The notes: generated by a model not told the origin, from the sequence alone. Positions 19,296 through 28,403 are shown, counted from the first letter of the stretch. The stretch is 64,000 nucleotides of DNA from Bacillus sp. FJAT-45037 (GCF_002797325.1 NZ_KZ454938.1:2678267-2742266), one strand, 5' to 3'. Made by a program: numbers and translations.

Positions 19296-20186
19296 ATGAT
19301 ACCATTCTTCAAAAAAAAGAATCAACAAAAGCCAGAAATCCAAGGGATAGAAAGCTATATGACGGCTGATGTAACAACAAAAGCTGTAGAAGCTGACATT
19401 ACCACTACACTCTCTATCTCCCCCTCATGGCAACTAGCTAAAGAGGATATGTATGTTTATCAATTTCTGAATCAGGAGTGTGCCCCACTCAAAAGTAATC
19501 AACTTTCATTGTCTGGTATTAACCTTGAGCGTTCAGAGCAAGGGTATACAGTCACAGCATTTATCCGTAATAGTTTAGATAGATCGATCAAATTAAATAA
19601 AACAACATTGGTTCTATTAAACCCTGAAAACCAAACATTAGCTAAGAAAGAATTTCCACTAGAAAAAGTTGGGGAAATTCCTGCTCGAAGTAGTCGTCCT
19701 TGGATATTCTTTTTTGAGTCGGATCTAGCTTTAGAACGATCTCTTCCTGAAAAAGATTGGAAACTAGCATTTGCGTTAAAACCTAATAGAACAAAACATG
19801 CCCTAGAACTTTCAGAGAGTTGGGAAGCCTCTCTATCTAATCAAGAAAAGGAAAGCTTAGCTACATTCATTCAAACATTAGAACCTTTAAAGTCTGGCGA
19901 AGTTAATTTCACAGGCTTGCAAGCGAAAAAGCAAGAACAAGGTAATCTCGTTATTACGGCTTTAGTAAGAAACGGCAGTAACAAGAAGATCAACCTAGAA
20001 CAATTGCCTCTTGTCCTTGAAGATGCAAGCGGTGAGATCGTAGCTAAAGGGACATTCAAGCTTGGCGACTTTTATGTAAATCCTAATACAAGTAAACCAT
20101 GGAGCTTTATTTATCCATCCCATATGCAAACGAAAGAAAATATTGACCTTACAAAATGGAAAATATATCCACCAGCAACTAAATAA
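19296..20186 (+). CDS. slaP: Accessory Sec S-layer assembly protein SlaP
   Basis: 296 residues, no signal peptide, cytosolic. Two copies of one domain of roughly 110 residues are visible (about 45-150 and 170-290), each ending with a S-[S/N]-x-P-W-x-F motif. This duplicated layout is characteristic of SlaP, which works with SecA2 in S-layer export in B. anthracis. It starts 22 bp after secA2, so they form an operon, and is followed by a terminator. Confidence 0.9.
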   Translation: MIPFFKKKNQQKPEIQGIESYMTADVTTKAVEADITTTLSISPSWQLAKEDMYVYQFLNQECAPLKSNQLSLSGINLERSEQGYTVTAFIRNSLDRSIKLNKTTLVLLNPENQTLAKKEFPLEKVGEIPARSSRPWIFFFESDLALERSLPEKDWKLAFALKPNRTKHALELSESWEASLSNQEKESLATFIQTLEPLKSGEVNFTGLQAKKQEQGNLVITALVRNGSNKKINLEQLPLVLEDASGEIVAKGTFKLGDFYVNPNTSKPWSFIYPSHMQTKENIDLTKWKIYPPATK

Positions 20187-20200
20187 TTTTTCGAAAAAAA

Positions 20201-20229
20201 GAGCTCGACAAACAGATTTTGTCGAGCTT
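20201..20229 (+). terminator. Terminator of secA2-slaP
   Basis: AGCTCGACAAA / TTTGTCGAGCT stem with a short loop and following TTTT. Confidence 0.88.
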
Positions 20230-20265
20230 TTCTTCAATAAACAACAAAGACAGGAGATGATGATA

Positions 20266-21678
20266 ATGAAAATTAGGATGGGTTTTATGATGCTTTTAAT
20301 GGTGATATCTTTCACTTTTTATGTTCCAACAACAAGCCACGCTTCATCATTTCCTTCTATTGAACAATTCACCGATGAGGAGCAGCTAATCATTGTGTCT
20401 TCTTCACATCGCTCGAATCATCAGGCTACACTCTATACGTATGAAAAGAGAAATGGTCGTTGGGTTGAGGCCCATAGACCGATGGCTGCTGTGCTTGGCC
20501 CGAACGGGATGAATCTAGATAAACGAGAAGGAGATGGAACGACTCCAATGGGGGTTTATTCCATAGGTTATGGATTTGGAACAGCTGTGAAACCCTCATC
20601 GAGTACGTTCCCTTATAAGCGGGCAGGTCAACACGATTATTGGGTTGATGATGTTACTTCCCCTGACTATAACAAATGGATATCTTTTTCCGGAAATCCG
20701 TCAAGTAGATGGAAAAGTTTCGAACGAATGAATCATCCTCTATATAAGTATGGTACAACGATTAATTATAATACAGACCCTATCGTTGCGGGAAAGGGAA
20801 GTGCGATCTTCTTACATGTTTGGCGAGGTTCAACAAGCCCGACTGCCGGGTGTGTGGCGGTATCAGAAACGAACATGGTTACTTTATTAAATTGGCTCAA
20901 ACAAGACAAGTCTCCACATATTGTTATTGGAGTAGATAATAATATTAATAACTTAATTACCACACACCTTGAAGATAAAGCTCAGTCTCATGTGATCGAT
21001 GCTCAACTTGCTGCAAGGAACTTACAACCGTTCTACACATTAGCACAGCCAAACGATGCACTAACTACCCCTAAATTTCTAAATGAGTATCATGGCGTGC
21101 AACGACATATAGCAGATGCGACTAAACGTATTGATTCACTACACCCTTCATCAAAGAAACAATGGTTACAGCAACAACTAGAACATGCAGACACACTCCG
21201 TTTACGAGCGGCTCGAGTTATTGATGTATCTAAGACCGGTCAGGATCTTGAAAAAGCCGTTCAATCACTTAAACCATTTATTGATCTAGATCGATTAGAT
21301 GAAGAGGCCGTTGCAGCGTATCACTTTTTATCGAGTGAGATTCGTCGAACAGAAAGAGCCGTAGGACGAATTGTTGGTTCTGAAAATCGCCGTCTCGCTT
21401 CAGAACAATTTGTATTACCTGCAAAAATCCAGCGTGAATCGCTGATTTGGGAAGTCACGATCTACGAGGAATTAAGAAAGCTAGAAAGTCGAGTAAATGC
21501 TAATCCAACTGGAGACTTTGACGCAACCTTTGAATTAATAGAACGACTTAAGAACAGAAGTATTCGAATTAAAGTAGCTGGCGAAGCCCTTCACCCTGGA
21601 CAATACCCAGTACTACCCAAGATCAATCAGTCCCTACTAGATTGGGAACAATCCTTACTTGAACGCATTAGTCATTAA
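20266..21678 (+). CDS. L,D-transpeptidase-like (YkuD/ErfK) protein with C-terminal SbsC-type wall-binding module
   Basis: About 470 residues. The start at 20266 has AGGAG 9 nt upstream; ATGs at 20257 and 20260 are too close to it. Signal peptide ends near S-H-A-S. The catalytic domain spans about 25-230 and has the conserved F-L-H-V-W-R-G and S-P-T-A-G-C-V-A-V-S segments; the Cys would form the acyl-enzyme. Such enzymes cross-link or trim peptidoglycan stems outside the membrane. Residues about 240-465 are the shared wall-binding module (S-E-N-R-R-L-A ... P-A-K-I-Q-R-E-S-L-I-W-E). The catalytic motif differs from the classic YkuD H-G-x-x, so the exact subfamily is uncertain. Confidence 0.82.
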   Translation: MKIRMGFMMLLMVISFTFYVPTTSHASSFPSIEQFTDEEQLIIVSSSHRSNHQATLYTYEKRNGRWVEAHRPMAAVLGPNGMNLDKREGDGTTPMGVYSIGYGFGTAVKPSSSTFPYKRAGQHDYWVDDVTSPDYNKWISFSGNPSSRWKSFERMNHPLYKYGTTINYNTDPIVAGKGSAIFLHVWRGSTSPTAGCVAVSETNMVTLLNWLKQDKSPHIVIGVDNNINNLITTHLEDKAQSHVIDAQLAARNLQPFYTLAQPNDALTTPKFLNEYHGVQRHIADATKRIDSLHPSSKKQWLQQQLEHADTLRLRAARVIDVSKTGQDLEKAVQSLKPFIDLDRLDEEAVAAYHFLSSEIRRTERAVGRIVGSENRRLASEQFVLPAKIQRESLIWEVTIYEELRKLESRVNANPTGDFDATFELIERLKNRSIRIKVAGEALHPGQYPVLPKINQSLLDWEQSLLERISH

Positions 21679-21682
21679 AATA

Positions 21683-21722
21683 AAGAAACCGAACTCTTAC
21701 TATACTAAGAGTTCGGTTTCTT
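21683..21722. terminator. Bidirectional terminator between two convergent wall-enzyme genes
   Basis: Perfect 17-bp stem with CTATAC loop and A/T runs on both sides. Confidence 0.92.
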
Positions 21723-21726
21723 ATTG

Positions 21727-23217
21727 TTAACCAATAATGTATCTAACAACGCCTCTTGTGTTTAATATGTAAGAGCCATCTTCTAATTTCAGTTGTAACC
21801 GATCAATATCTGAAATACGGTAGACTTCCCCTTGCTTGACTGTACGCTTGAAAGTTCCATCTGGATGATACAAAGTAGTGTCTTCAAGAATTGTTGCATA
21901 ACCTTTAAAGAACTCTACTTTACTTGGATCATTCTTTACGTAATTATTACCGCCTACATGATAATAATCTTGAGTGTAGGAGAATGTTCGTAGAGCTTCT
22001 TCTTGATTTGCTGTTCTAAATTTAGTCATCTCTCCGTTCGAATTCTTTTCATAAATAATCGTTTCTTCTTTAATAAACAATCTCCCAATCATGACAGATA
22101 ACTTTCTTGGTTCATTCTTTATATAATCATTTCCTCCAATGTGATAATAATAACCATCTACACCAAACGTACGAATGCCCTCACCTTGATCAAATGTTCT
22201 AATTTCCACAAATGTCCCATCATCCTGTTTTCTAAGCATAGGTACATCATCCGTTAGAATTGCTGTTCTTGCGATATTTGCTCGATGGTTAGTCGGTAGC
22301 GGTGTATTAGGTATTGATAGTTGTTGCTGTTGATCTTGTAAATTTGATGACGCGGTATACCCGTGATACTGACCGCCTTTCACCTCATAAAATACATAAT
22401 GATTTGCATGGTCGTCCTCTATATCTACTTCATGTGGTCCACTAACAATCTCAAGTGTGGTATAAGGCTCTATAAGACCTAAGTGATTGTGTCTTGTTGA
22501 AGGCCCTTGTCTTAGCGTTGCAGGAAAGGCTCGAGTCGTCACTTGATCGCCTGGTTGGAACATCTGTGTAGAATAAGTAATGGCTTGTGGCCAGACATAG
22601 TTATCTCTCGTCCCATTAAATGTTAACATCCCGTTGTTATAGTTCGTCTCAAATTCAGTCACTTTATATGGAGAAATTAAACTGTTATTGCTAATCACAT
22701 CGTATACTCTTGTTTGATATGGTATTGTCGGACTGCGCTCGAGATCATTTACAAACGACAAGCCATTGTAAGCCATAATGGCAAAATACCAGTGTTCTAG
22801 TTTACGTGGGTCTTTATCATTTACGGATGGTAGGAAGCCCCACTGCCATCTTTCCTTTAACCATTGTGCACCGATCTCAATATTGTATCTTGTATCATAT
22901 TTAATTCGGTCGAGATCCCACCCTCTTCTATCTAACTCTTCTTGCGGAATGGTAATTTGCATCATACCAATTCCACCATCGGGAGCAATTGCTGGCTCAC
23001 CATCATTGAATTGATTCATCGCGTTCTCATTATAAGCAATTGCTTTTAGAATCTCTGGTGGAATCCCGTGTTCAATCGCTACCTCTGTTAACATTTCCTT
23101 CTTTTCTTTATATGTCAGTTCTTGACCTGTTGGGGATTGAGCGCCAACTGTCGGTAGGGCTAACAACCCAACTACCATTAAGCATAAAATCATAGATAAT
23201 AAAACTCTTCTAAACAT
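21727..23217 (-). CDS. Exported lytic transglycosylase (SLT) with surface-repeat tail
   Basis: About 496 residues. Signal peptide ending near V-G-A-Q; SLT-like domain at about 40-190 with catalytic Glu in A-Y-N-E-N and G-I-G-M-M-Q-I-T. An SH3-like region follows (about 225-305). The C-terminal part has tandem units of 55-60 residues ending in Y-Y-H-[I/V]-G-G-N-[D/N]-Y-[I/V]-K-N, the last one degenerate. They resemble SLAP-type surface repeats of lactobacilli rather than the SbsC-type module, so this enzyme seems to have a different anchor. The ATG at 23217 is chosen because GGAGGCGG lies 5-6 nt upstream; a GTG at 23232 is possible. Confidence 0.82.
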   Translation of the reverse strand: MFRRVLLSMILCLMVVGLLALPTVGAQSPTGQELTYKEKKEMLTEVAIEHGIPPEILKAIAYNENAMNQFNDGEPAIAPDGGIGMMQITIPQEELDRRGWDLDRIKYDTRYNIEIGAQWLKERWQWGFLPSVNDKDPRKLEHWYFAIMAYNGLSFVNDLERSPTIPYQTRVYDVISNNSLISPYKVTEFETNYNNGMLTFNGTRDNYVWPQAITYSTQMFQPGDQVTTRAFPATLRQGPSTRHNHLGLIEPYTTLEIVSGPHEVDIEDDHANHYVFYEVKGGQYHGYTASSNLQDQQQQLSIPNTPLPTNHRANIARTAILTDDVPMLRKQDDGTFVEIRTFDQGEGIRTFGVDGYYYHIGGNDYIKNEPRKLSVMIGRLFIKEETIIYEKNSNGEMTKFRTANQEEALRTFSYTQDYYHVGGNNYVKNDPSKVEFFKGYATILEDTTLYHPDGTFKRTVKQGEVYRISDIDRLQLKLEDGSYILNTRGVVRYIIG

Positions 23218-23360
23218 AAATACCGCCTCCACAAGTTTTAAAGCTACTATATTACTAGATTAACACAGGTGCCCTACCAAATAAAACCATCTATTGAGTC
23301 ACTGTAGTATCCTTCACATAAAAGGATTCCTCTTGAAGTTGCATAGAATAATAGACTGAT

Positions 23361-23550
23361 AAAACGATTGTGCAACTATAAAACAACACCCCACTAACAA
23401 TCGATATTTCCTATCCGACCTTCGAACGACAAATGCAGCTTACATCCTATTGTATTGTCTAGCTGTCGTATCAAGCTTTCCATCAATTTCCGCAGTTATT
23501 CCATCCGACTTATATGCTACAGGGTGCAATACATGGATTCCCAAATCAGC
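23361..23550 (+). pseudogene. comK remnant (C-terminal half)
   Basis: About 190 bp align without large gaps to the 3' half of the comK-like gene at 26142-26705, including the stretch coding F-E-R-Q-M-Q and the tail region. Point changes introduce a stop (TAG) where the intact gene reads V-K-L. No start or 5' half is present. It is a decayed copy in the same orientation, 2.8 kb from the intact one. The rest of the 490-bp gap 23218-23707 holds nothing else that can be supported except the terminator at 23669. Confidence 0.85.
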
Positions 23551-23668
23551 TTTCTTCTTAATAGCATAATAAAAGATTTCTCACTCAAATTAACGCCCTA
23601 AAAAATATTCTTGAGCTAAAAAGTTAATATTTAACACAAGAGGTAAATTATCCAATAATAGAAAAAAA

Positions 23669-23689
23669 CTATTGCCTTTAGCAATAGCC
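23669..23689 (-). terminator. Terminator of the membrane-anchored hypothetical gene
   Basis: CTATTGC/GCAATAG stem, with seven T on the minus strand. Confidence 0.75.
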
Positions 23690-23707
23690 TCGATCATCAA
23701 CCTACTC

Positions 23708-24679
23708 CTACTCCACCTTTTGCATGGAAATAGCCGCCGGTTGGTCGCTTCGAACATCTAGAATGACATTATATCGAGTAGACTTAGTAGGGTGAAAACT
23801 GGATAGTTCATCTACCCGGACGGATACTCTAGCGTGTTGGGCTTCTCTGGATCTCAGTTCTCCTGAATAATTTGCCATCCTTTGACGCTCAGGGTCAACG
23901 TGCATTCTGACAAACTCTCTTGCTAACAATTCCAGGTGTTCATCTGAGTTATGAGGAATAACATTGATCGGGAAAGTCGTTTCGGTATGTGTAGTCTCTT
24001 CTTCTGCATAACTTTCATTGTAAAAGGATGGTCCTTCTAAATTTAAATATAACTTGACTGCAACATTCTCGCTTACTTCAATGTCTAAAAATGTATTTTT
24101 ATTTAGACTCGTAATAGTCACAGCGTCATCTATCAGCTTATCCCCTACAAGATGTTGGAACCAGTCTGTTTGAAGTATTTCGGTGGATGCTTTAAACGAT
24201 ATCGCAAACAAGTCGCCGGTTTGAGGGAAAAAGGAAAAGCGGATGTCTTCATAAAAATAATCATAGGTATGTAGTTCTTCACCTTCTATATAAACCTCAC
24301 TATCAGGAATACCTAAATACATTTGTATCGATTCGCGATCCATTGAAAAATCGAATTCAAAGCTCCCATATCCTATTTTGAAGTCATTTGATTTCTCCAT
24401 TACTTTTATTTTATTTTTCATGACCTCAGGTGCCGGTGAAGGCTCTTTTGCTGGTGTTATTTTCTCGGTTTCTTCCACTTCCTTTTTCTGCAGCTCTTCT
24501 ATCGGTTCCTCTATTTCATCGACCTCTTCACTCACTAACTCCTCCACTTCATCTACTTCTGCTGCTACTTGGTGAGGTGGGTTGGAATTGACAACTATTT
24601 CTTTATACAACTTCGGCACTAACCAGATATTAAAAGCTATTAATCCTATAAGTACTATAATCTTCATTTTTATCTTCAC
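23708..24679 (-). CDS. Membrane-anchored hypothetical protein with acidic spacer
   Basis: About 323 residues. One N-terminal membrane segment (about 5-22), then a long Glu/Val-rich, Pro-containing acidic spacer (about 30-90), then an extracytoplasmic globular part of two halves that I do not recognise. The GTG at 24679 is chosen because AGGGGTG lies about 6 nt upstream; an in-frame ATG follows four codons later. The acidic stalk suits a protein holding a domain away from the membrane at high pH. No operon partner. Confidence 0.7.
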   Translation of the reverse strand: MKIKMKIIVLIGLIAFNIWLVPKLYKEIVVNSNPPHQVAAEVDEVEELVSEEVDEIEEPIEELQKKEVEETEKITPAKEPSPAPEVMKNKIKVMEKSNDFKIGYGSFEFDFSMDRESIQMYLGIPDSEVYIEGEELHTYDYFYEDIRFSFFPQTGDLFAISFKASTEILQTDWFQHLVGDKLIDDAVTITSLNKNTFLDIEVSENVAVKLYLNLEGPSFYNESYAEEETTHTETTFPINVIPHNSDEHLELLAREFVRMHVDPERQRMANYSGELRSREAQHARVSVRVDELSSFHPTKSTRYNVILDVRSDQPAAISMQKVE

Positions 24680-24850
24680 AGAAAGCACCCCTAAAATGAT
24701 TGATTCTCTATTATCATACACGTTTGTAACCTATGGTCCAATTCAAAGTTTATGAATACAGAAATTCAATGGTGTTTGTTTGGACCTCTATAAGTGATGC
24801 CCAGGCCTGTTTTGTTGAATTGTTGGTTGATGTGGTACTCGGTGAATAGG

Positions 24851-24890
24851 AAAAGAGAGTTACCGTAACTTCATGCGATAACTCTCTTTT
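24851..24890. terminator. Isolated terminator-like hairpin
   Basis: AAAAGAGAGTTA / TAACTCTCTTTT stem with a T run on the plus side. No intact gene ends here, so it may be left from a deleted gene. Confidence 0.6.
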
Positions 24891-24937
24891 TTAGTGTCCA
24901 TTCCAAGTAGATAATTCATTCAAAATGTCCATATATG

Positions 24938-24963
24938 GTGCCTAGCACCATATCCCGGCACCT
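24938..24963. repeat. Small GC-rich intergenic inverted repeat (GGTGCC/GGCACC)
   Basis: GGTGCC and GGCACC enclose a short AT-rich spacer. Similar GC-rich mini-repeats (GGTGCCTGTCCCCC and GGGGGACAGACAC) occur at 25623-25673 and 27350-27363, all flanking decayed genes. Confidence 0.4.
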
Positions 24964-25594
24964 CATCTACCAGCTTTCCCTTTCATAAATCGTAACACAG
25001 CGATATCTATTTTGTTATCCTCTCGATATTTGTCATCGAAGTTTTCCTGTAAGTGGAAGGTTTTTAATGCTTCCTTTAATGCAATTGGGTTATCTGTCGT
25101 CTCGAGCAATCCTAGTTTATGTAGGGCTTCTTCCACTTCAACGATGATTTTTCCTTCGATATCTACCAGTGCAGAGGCATCCGTTTTCGCTAAATAAAGC
25201 ATATGTAAGTCGTAAAGTCTTTTCAGCTCCTCAATCGGTTCTGGATGATCAATTGTCGATCATTAAATCCACCATAACTGCCCTTTTCCTTCACCACATA
25301 AAGGGCTGCAGATTGTCGTAACTCTCTGCCTTCGTCATTTTCTAAAAGAATTTCCACTACCTTTTCCAGCTCATAACCTTCCTCTAGTAGCTGTAATCCC
25401 CTTGGACTAAAGCTCGTATTCGCCCATGACTGCGTGGCAATTGCCCCAACATTTGCCTTAGCCCATGGGACAACAGCACCTACAGCTAAAAACTTCGACT
25501 GAACGGCAATACCTAATTCTCCTGTTTCAGGGTCACAGACCACAATGGAATAGGTAGCCACAAGATTATCTTCCATCATTTCTGGTTTATTCAT
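24963..25594 (-). pseudogene. DUF1028 (Ntn-hydrolase-like) gene, deleted and frameshifted
   Basis: The upstream part reads Y-S-I-V-V-C-D-P-E-T-G-E-L-G-I-A-V-Q-S-K-F and continues well into the family, but jumps from D-E-G-R-E straight to R-Q-S-A-A-L, omitting the middle of the domain. Near 25250 the frame breaks: the expected D-H-P-E-P-I-E-E-L-K continues in another frame and runs into a C-terminal part of 79 residues ending G-K-A-G-R. An intact member would be over 300 residues. Two lesions make this a pseudogene. Confidence 0.85.
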
Positions 25595-25622
25595 CGTAAC
25601 AACTCCTCGTTATATTTATATT

Positions 25623-25673
25623 GGTGCCTGTCCCCCGTTCAAGTACAGCATTAGTGCAGTGGGGGTCTGACGC
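25623..25673. repeat. Intergenic mini-repeat with GGTGCCTGTCCCCC arm
   Basis: Left arm GGTGCCTGTCCCCC and a partly complementary right arm GGGGGTCTGACGC around a 20-25 bp spacer. Related to the sequence at 27350-27363. Confidence 0.45.
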
Positions 25674-25781
25674 AAAAAAATTCTTTGAAAAATTACCACA
25701 TATCCCCAATATGCTGTCTATAGACGGTCGTCACTTTCCTCTCTCACTTTGATAATAGATTTAAAAAGGAGAATGATCTTC

Positions 25782-26063
25782 TTGAGTGATCTAGATATCA
25801 ATGAGATGAACCGGTTGATTGGCACGTCTCTACGTAATTTGCGAATAGTGCAGGACAAGACGATTGAGGATGTAGCCGACTTGGGTAACCTTAATACAAA
25901 ATACGTCGGAGAAGTTGAACGTGGGGAACATAATATCTCCGTGACCACACTTCTTAAGTTCCAATATGCGCTTAAAATAAAGCAGTCGAATCCGATACTA
26001 ACAGAAGCATGGATGTTGATCACTGCTGAACTAAAGAAATATGACCCCGACGAAGAAGACTGA
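25782..26063 (+). CDS. XRE-family transcriptional regulator
   Basis: About 93 residues from TTG at 25782, which has AAAGGAGAA at good spacing. Helix-turn-helix at about 12-65: I-G-T-S-L-R-N-L-R ... T-I-E-D-V-A ... Y-V-G-E-V-E-R-G-E-H-N-I-S-V-T-T-L, a standard Cro/CI fold, with an acidic tail. It lies 78 bp before the comK-like gene in the same direction and may control or be co-transcribed with it. In-frame ATG/ATT starts upstream overlap the ribosome site and are less likely. Confidence 0.8.
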   Translation: MSDLDINEMNRLIGTSLRNLRIVQDKTIEDVADLGNLNTKYVGEVERGEHNISVTTLLKFQYALKIKQSNPILTEAWMLITAELKKYDPDEED

Positions 26064-26141
26064 CCGCTATCCTTCCTACTCAAAAGATAACCCACGATAG
26101 ATCCTCCTGACACACATCCCCCGATAAAGGAGCCTTTAATT

Positions 26142-26705
26142 ATGCACAGACAGATTCTTGAAACGTACGAAATTTCCACGCACACGATCGCCATCATGCC
26201 CGCTTATGACATCGAATGTGAAACGCTCGTTCTCGAGGGTCATCAAACTCTCTATGTGAAAGAGACGGCGATCCAGATGATCAAGCGCGCATGTATTGAA
26301 GGCGGTGCGACCTATGACGGGCGGAGGCAAGCCGTGAGTGAGCTGACACGGGCGCAAAACAAAATCCCGATCCCGATTAACACAACTAGTCAAATCTATG
26401 CCTTCCCCACTCACTCCCCGACCCATCTCGAATGCGTCTGGCTTTTCTATCACCATATCAAATCATTTCATCCACATCCATTCGAGCCTGCCAAAACGAT
26501 CGTACAACTTTACAATAACAACCCACTAACGATTGATATCTCCTACCCAAGCTTCGAACGACAAATGCAGCGGACATCCTACTGTATGGTGAAGCTATCG
26601 TATCAAGCTTCCTATCATACGCCGCAGCTATTCCACCCGAATTATAAGCTACACGGAGCTATACATACCTTTCCAAATGGCCTGGTAAATCAGATCCCAT
26701 CATGA
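26142..26705 (+). CDS. comK: ComK-family competence transcription factor paralogue 1
   Basis: 187 residues. The ComK fold is recognisable: T-I-A-I-M-P-A-Y near 15, Y-V-K-E-T-A-I-Q-M-I-K-R-A-C, G-A-T-Y-D-G-R-R, Q-I-Y-A-F-P-T-H-S-P and S-Y-P-S-F-E-R-Q-M-Q-R-T-S-Y. ComK activates DNA-uptake genes in Bacillus subtilis. After about residue 150 the tail differs from B. subtilis ComK, so activity is uncertain. AAAGGAG lies 9 nt upstream. Bases 5' of the ATG resemble those before the second copy at 63210, and the gene is visibly richer in G+C and CG dinucleotides than its surroundings. A decayed third copy lies at 23361-23550. Confidence 0.85.
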   Translation: MHRQILETYEISTHTIAIMPAYDIECETLVLEGHQTLYVKETAIQMIKRACIEGGATYDGRRQAVSELTRAQNKIPIPINTTSQIYAFPTHSPTHLECVWLFYHHIKSFHPHPFEPAKTIVQLYNNNPLTIDISYPSFERQMQRTSYCMVKLSYQASYHTPQLFHPNYKLHGAIHTFPNGLVNQIPS

Positions 26706-26763
26706 CAGTGTTATGCTAATCTACCCTCATAAGTTAACGTACTAAGGTGGAAGGACGAAAAGT

Positions 26764-26927
26764 ATGCATAAAAGTTCTGCACAAGTCATTGCACTACTCT
26801 TTATTTTCTCTTGCACTACACAATTGCATCATATACTTTAATTAGCGGTACTACTTTAGCTCTTATACGTTACTCCGAGTGGTTGAAATTCCATGATGTC
26901 TCTTCTCTAGATGATGCCATTACTTAA
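26764..26927 (+). pseudogene. Possible frameshifted small membrane-protein gene
   Basis: An ATG at 26764 opens a hydrophobic peptide that stops early; a second frame continues with a plausible membrane segment and soluble tail ending at the TAA 26925-26927. Joining the frames near 26820 would give about 55 residues. A GGAAGG-type site precedes it. Weak support; no family recognised. Confidence 0.25.
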
Positions 26928-27349
26928 TCTAAACAGCCCCCCCGTGCAGTTCACTACTCAGGGGTTTGAAGCATCGATTGTCGCTGTCGTCATGGCCGCT
27001 TCATAGGTTTCCGCTAATTTCTGAGCGTCCTTTATCGCCATGCTCTTTGTTGTCAAAAGAAAAATCAGAGGGTTCACAAAGTTGAATCACAGCTTCACAC
27101 ATGCACTGTGATTCAAATAGCATTGTTACAATTTTTTTCACTTGAAGGAAGTCACCTACCCCCACTGTGTGTCTTATAAAATGACCGCACAATTATAAGA
27201 AAATTTTTGGATCGTGTTTGTTCAACGAAATAAAAAAAGACTACTACAATTAGTAGTAATCCTCTCTTGTCTTTAGGTGAAATGAAGGACTGATGTCACT
27301 CTTTCAACTTATAACATCTTTCCCTCGTATAAACAAAATATTAACACAG
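26928..27349. other. Intergenic stretch without a supportable gene
   Basis: Contains short open frames without ribosome sites, a small ACTACT/AGTAGT hairpin near 27239-27256, and fragments that look like eroded coding sequence. No gene can be supported. Confidence 0.5.
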
Positions 27350-27363
27350 TGGGGGACAGACAC
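27350..27363. repeat. Mini-repeat copy (GGGGGACAGACAC)
   Basis: Shares the CAGTGGGGG core with 25657-25666 and is nearly complementary to the GGTGCCTGTCCCCC arm at 25623-25636. Confidence 0.4.
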
Positions 27364-27374
27364 TCTTAGTTTGA

Positions 27375-28403
27375 TTATTTCTGTAATTTTTCAAAAATAA
27401 TCTCCGTTAAAATATAGTCACCATTTTGCTTGGCTACATAAGCACCTTGTTTCTTCAATTCATGATAAGAATTTGCTCCTCTTTTAAGCGTACCAGAGGA
27501 GTCGAAGTAAATTGAATCAAAATCTTCGTCTACAGTTTGAAGGTGCAGTTTTTCCATTTCCATCTTCGTTATCAATGTATTAATTACTCTAGATAACGTA
27601 GCTAGACTATTATTCCATCCGTTCATACTCGGAATCTTGCGAGCAATATCAGCTTTAGAATTTAGACTTAATTCGCCATATCCGTCAATTGGTAATTGTT
27701 TAAGCTGATTAATAAACTGTATTTCATCTTCGTAGTTCGCTAACGCTTCAACCTTAGCTTCTAACTCGTTAGATAGATAAGTAGTATCTTGAATAACGTC
27801 TTCTATGTGACTATATGAATCCTTTTTCTTCATTACTTCCTTAGCAACTGCCACTCTACCGGCTTTGGACAAGTTAATATAACGCTCTCCTACATGTTCA
27901 ACAAGTACATTCATTACGGCCTCTGCTGTAGTTGCTTCTTTCACTTGTGAGAAAGCATCAATAATGGCTTCTTCCTGCAGCTCGTCAACAATGAAATTCT
28001 TCTTGTACTCTTCTACTTTTACCATTAATTCCTTTTTCAAAGGAGACGTTTGCACAGACCTTAATAGTTTTAAGGCATGATTCATATCGTCAACATTATT
28101 CATACTTGCTACTAAGTCTTTTGCCTTATGGAGTTTCTCTAACCAACTTAGACGAAGTTCACACTCTTCTCTAGCTTCATCATTAAAAATCAGATGTTGG
28201 ATACGCTTCGTCAATGAATCTAGCTCTGCCTTACCCCAACCCCATTGAGTTTCATAGTAGTGCAAATCGGAATTTAACTGTAAATATAAACTCTCTTCAT
28301 TATAAGAAGGACTAGTTGTACATTCATAACCTATTAACGACTTACTCTTTAACTCTGATACTTCCTCGGCTAATGTTGCGGGGACTTTTTCGATATCTAT
28401 CAA
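27375..28403 (-). CDS. Hypothetical protein with an S-layer-type repeat, no signal peptide
   Basis: 342 residues from a TTG at 28403 with AGGAGG about 9 nt upstream. Acidic and mostly helical. Residues about 145-210 (A-F-S-Q-V-K-E-A-T-T ... L-S-K-A-G-R-V-A-V-A-K-E-V) follow the same spacing as the terminal repeats of the two S-layer proteins here (N-D-A-T-T ... L-S-A-A-Q-K-A-E-V-S-E). It lacks a signal peptide and wall module, so it looks like a further S-layer body turned into a separate gene, or a cytosolic relative. Function unknown. Confidence 0.65.
   Translation of the reverse strand: MIDIEKVPATLAEEVSELKSKSLIGYECTTSPSYNEESLYLQLNSDLHYYETQWGWGKAELDSLTKRIQHLIFNDEAREECELRLSWLEKLHKAKDLVASMNNVDDMNHALKLLRSVQTSPLKKELMVKVEEYKKNFIVDELQEEAIIDAFSQVKEATTAEAVMNVLVEHVGERYINLSKAGRVAVAKEVMKKKDSYSHIEDVIQDTTYLSNELEAKVEALANYEDEIQFINQLKQLPIDGYGELSLNSKADIARKIPSMNGWNNSLATLSRVINTLITKMEMEKLHLQTVDEDFDSIYFDSSGTLKRGANSYHELKKQGAYVAKQNGDYILTEIIFEKLQK

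Noticed and set aside
27001-27192. Minus-strand frame of 63 codons
   Set aside because: No ribosome site, no family, Cys-rich composition unlike neighbours; likely eroded DNA.
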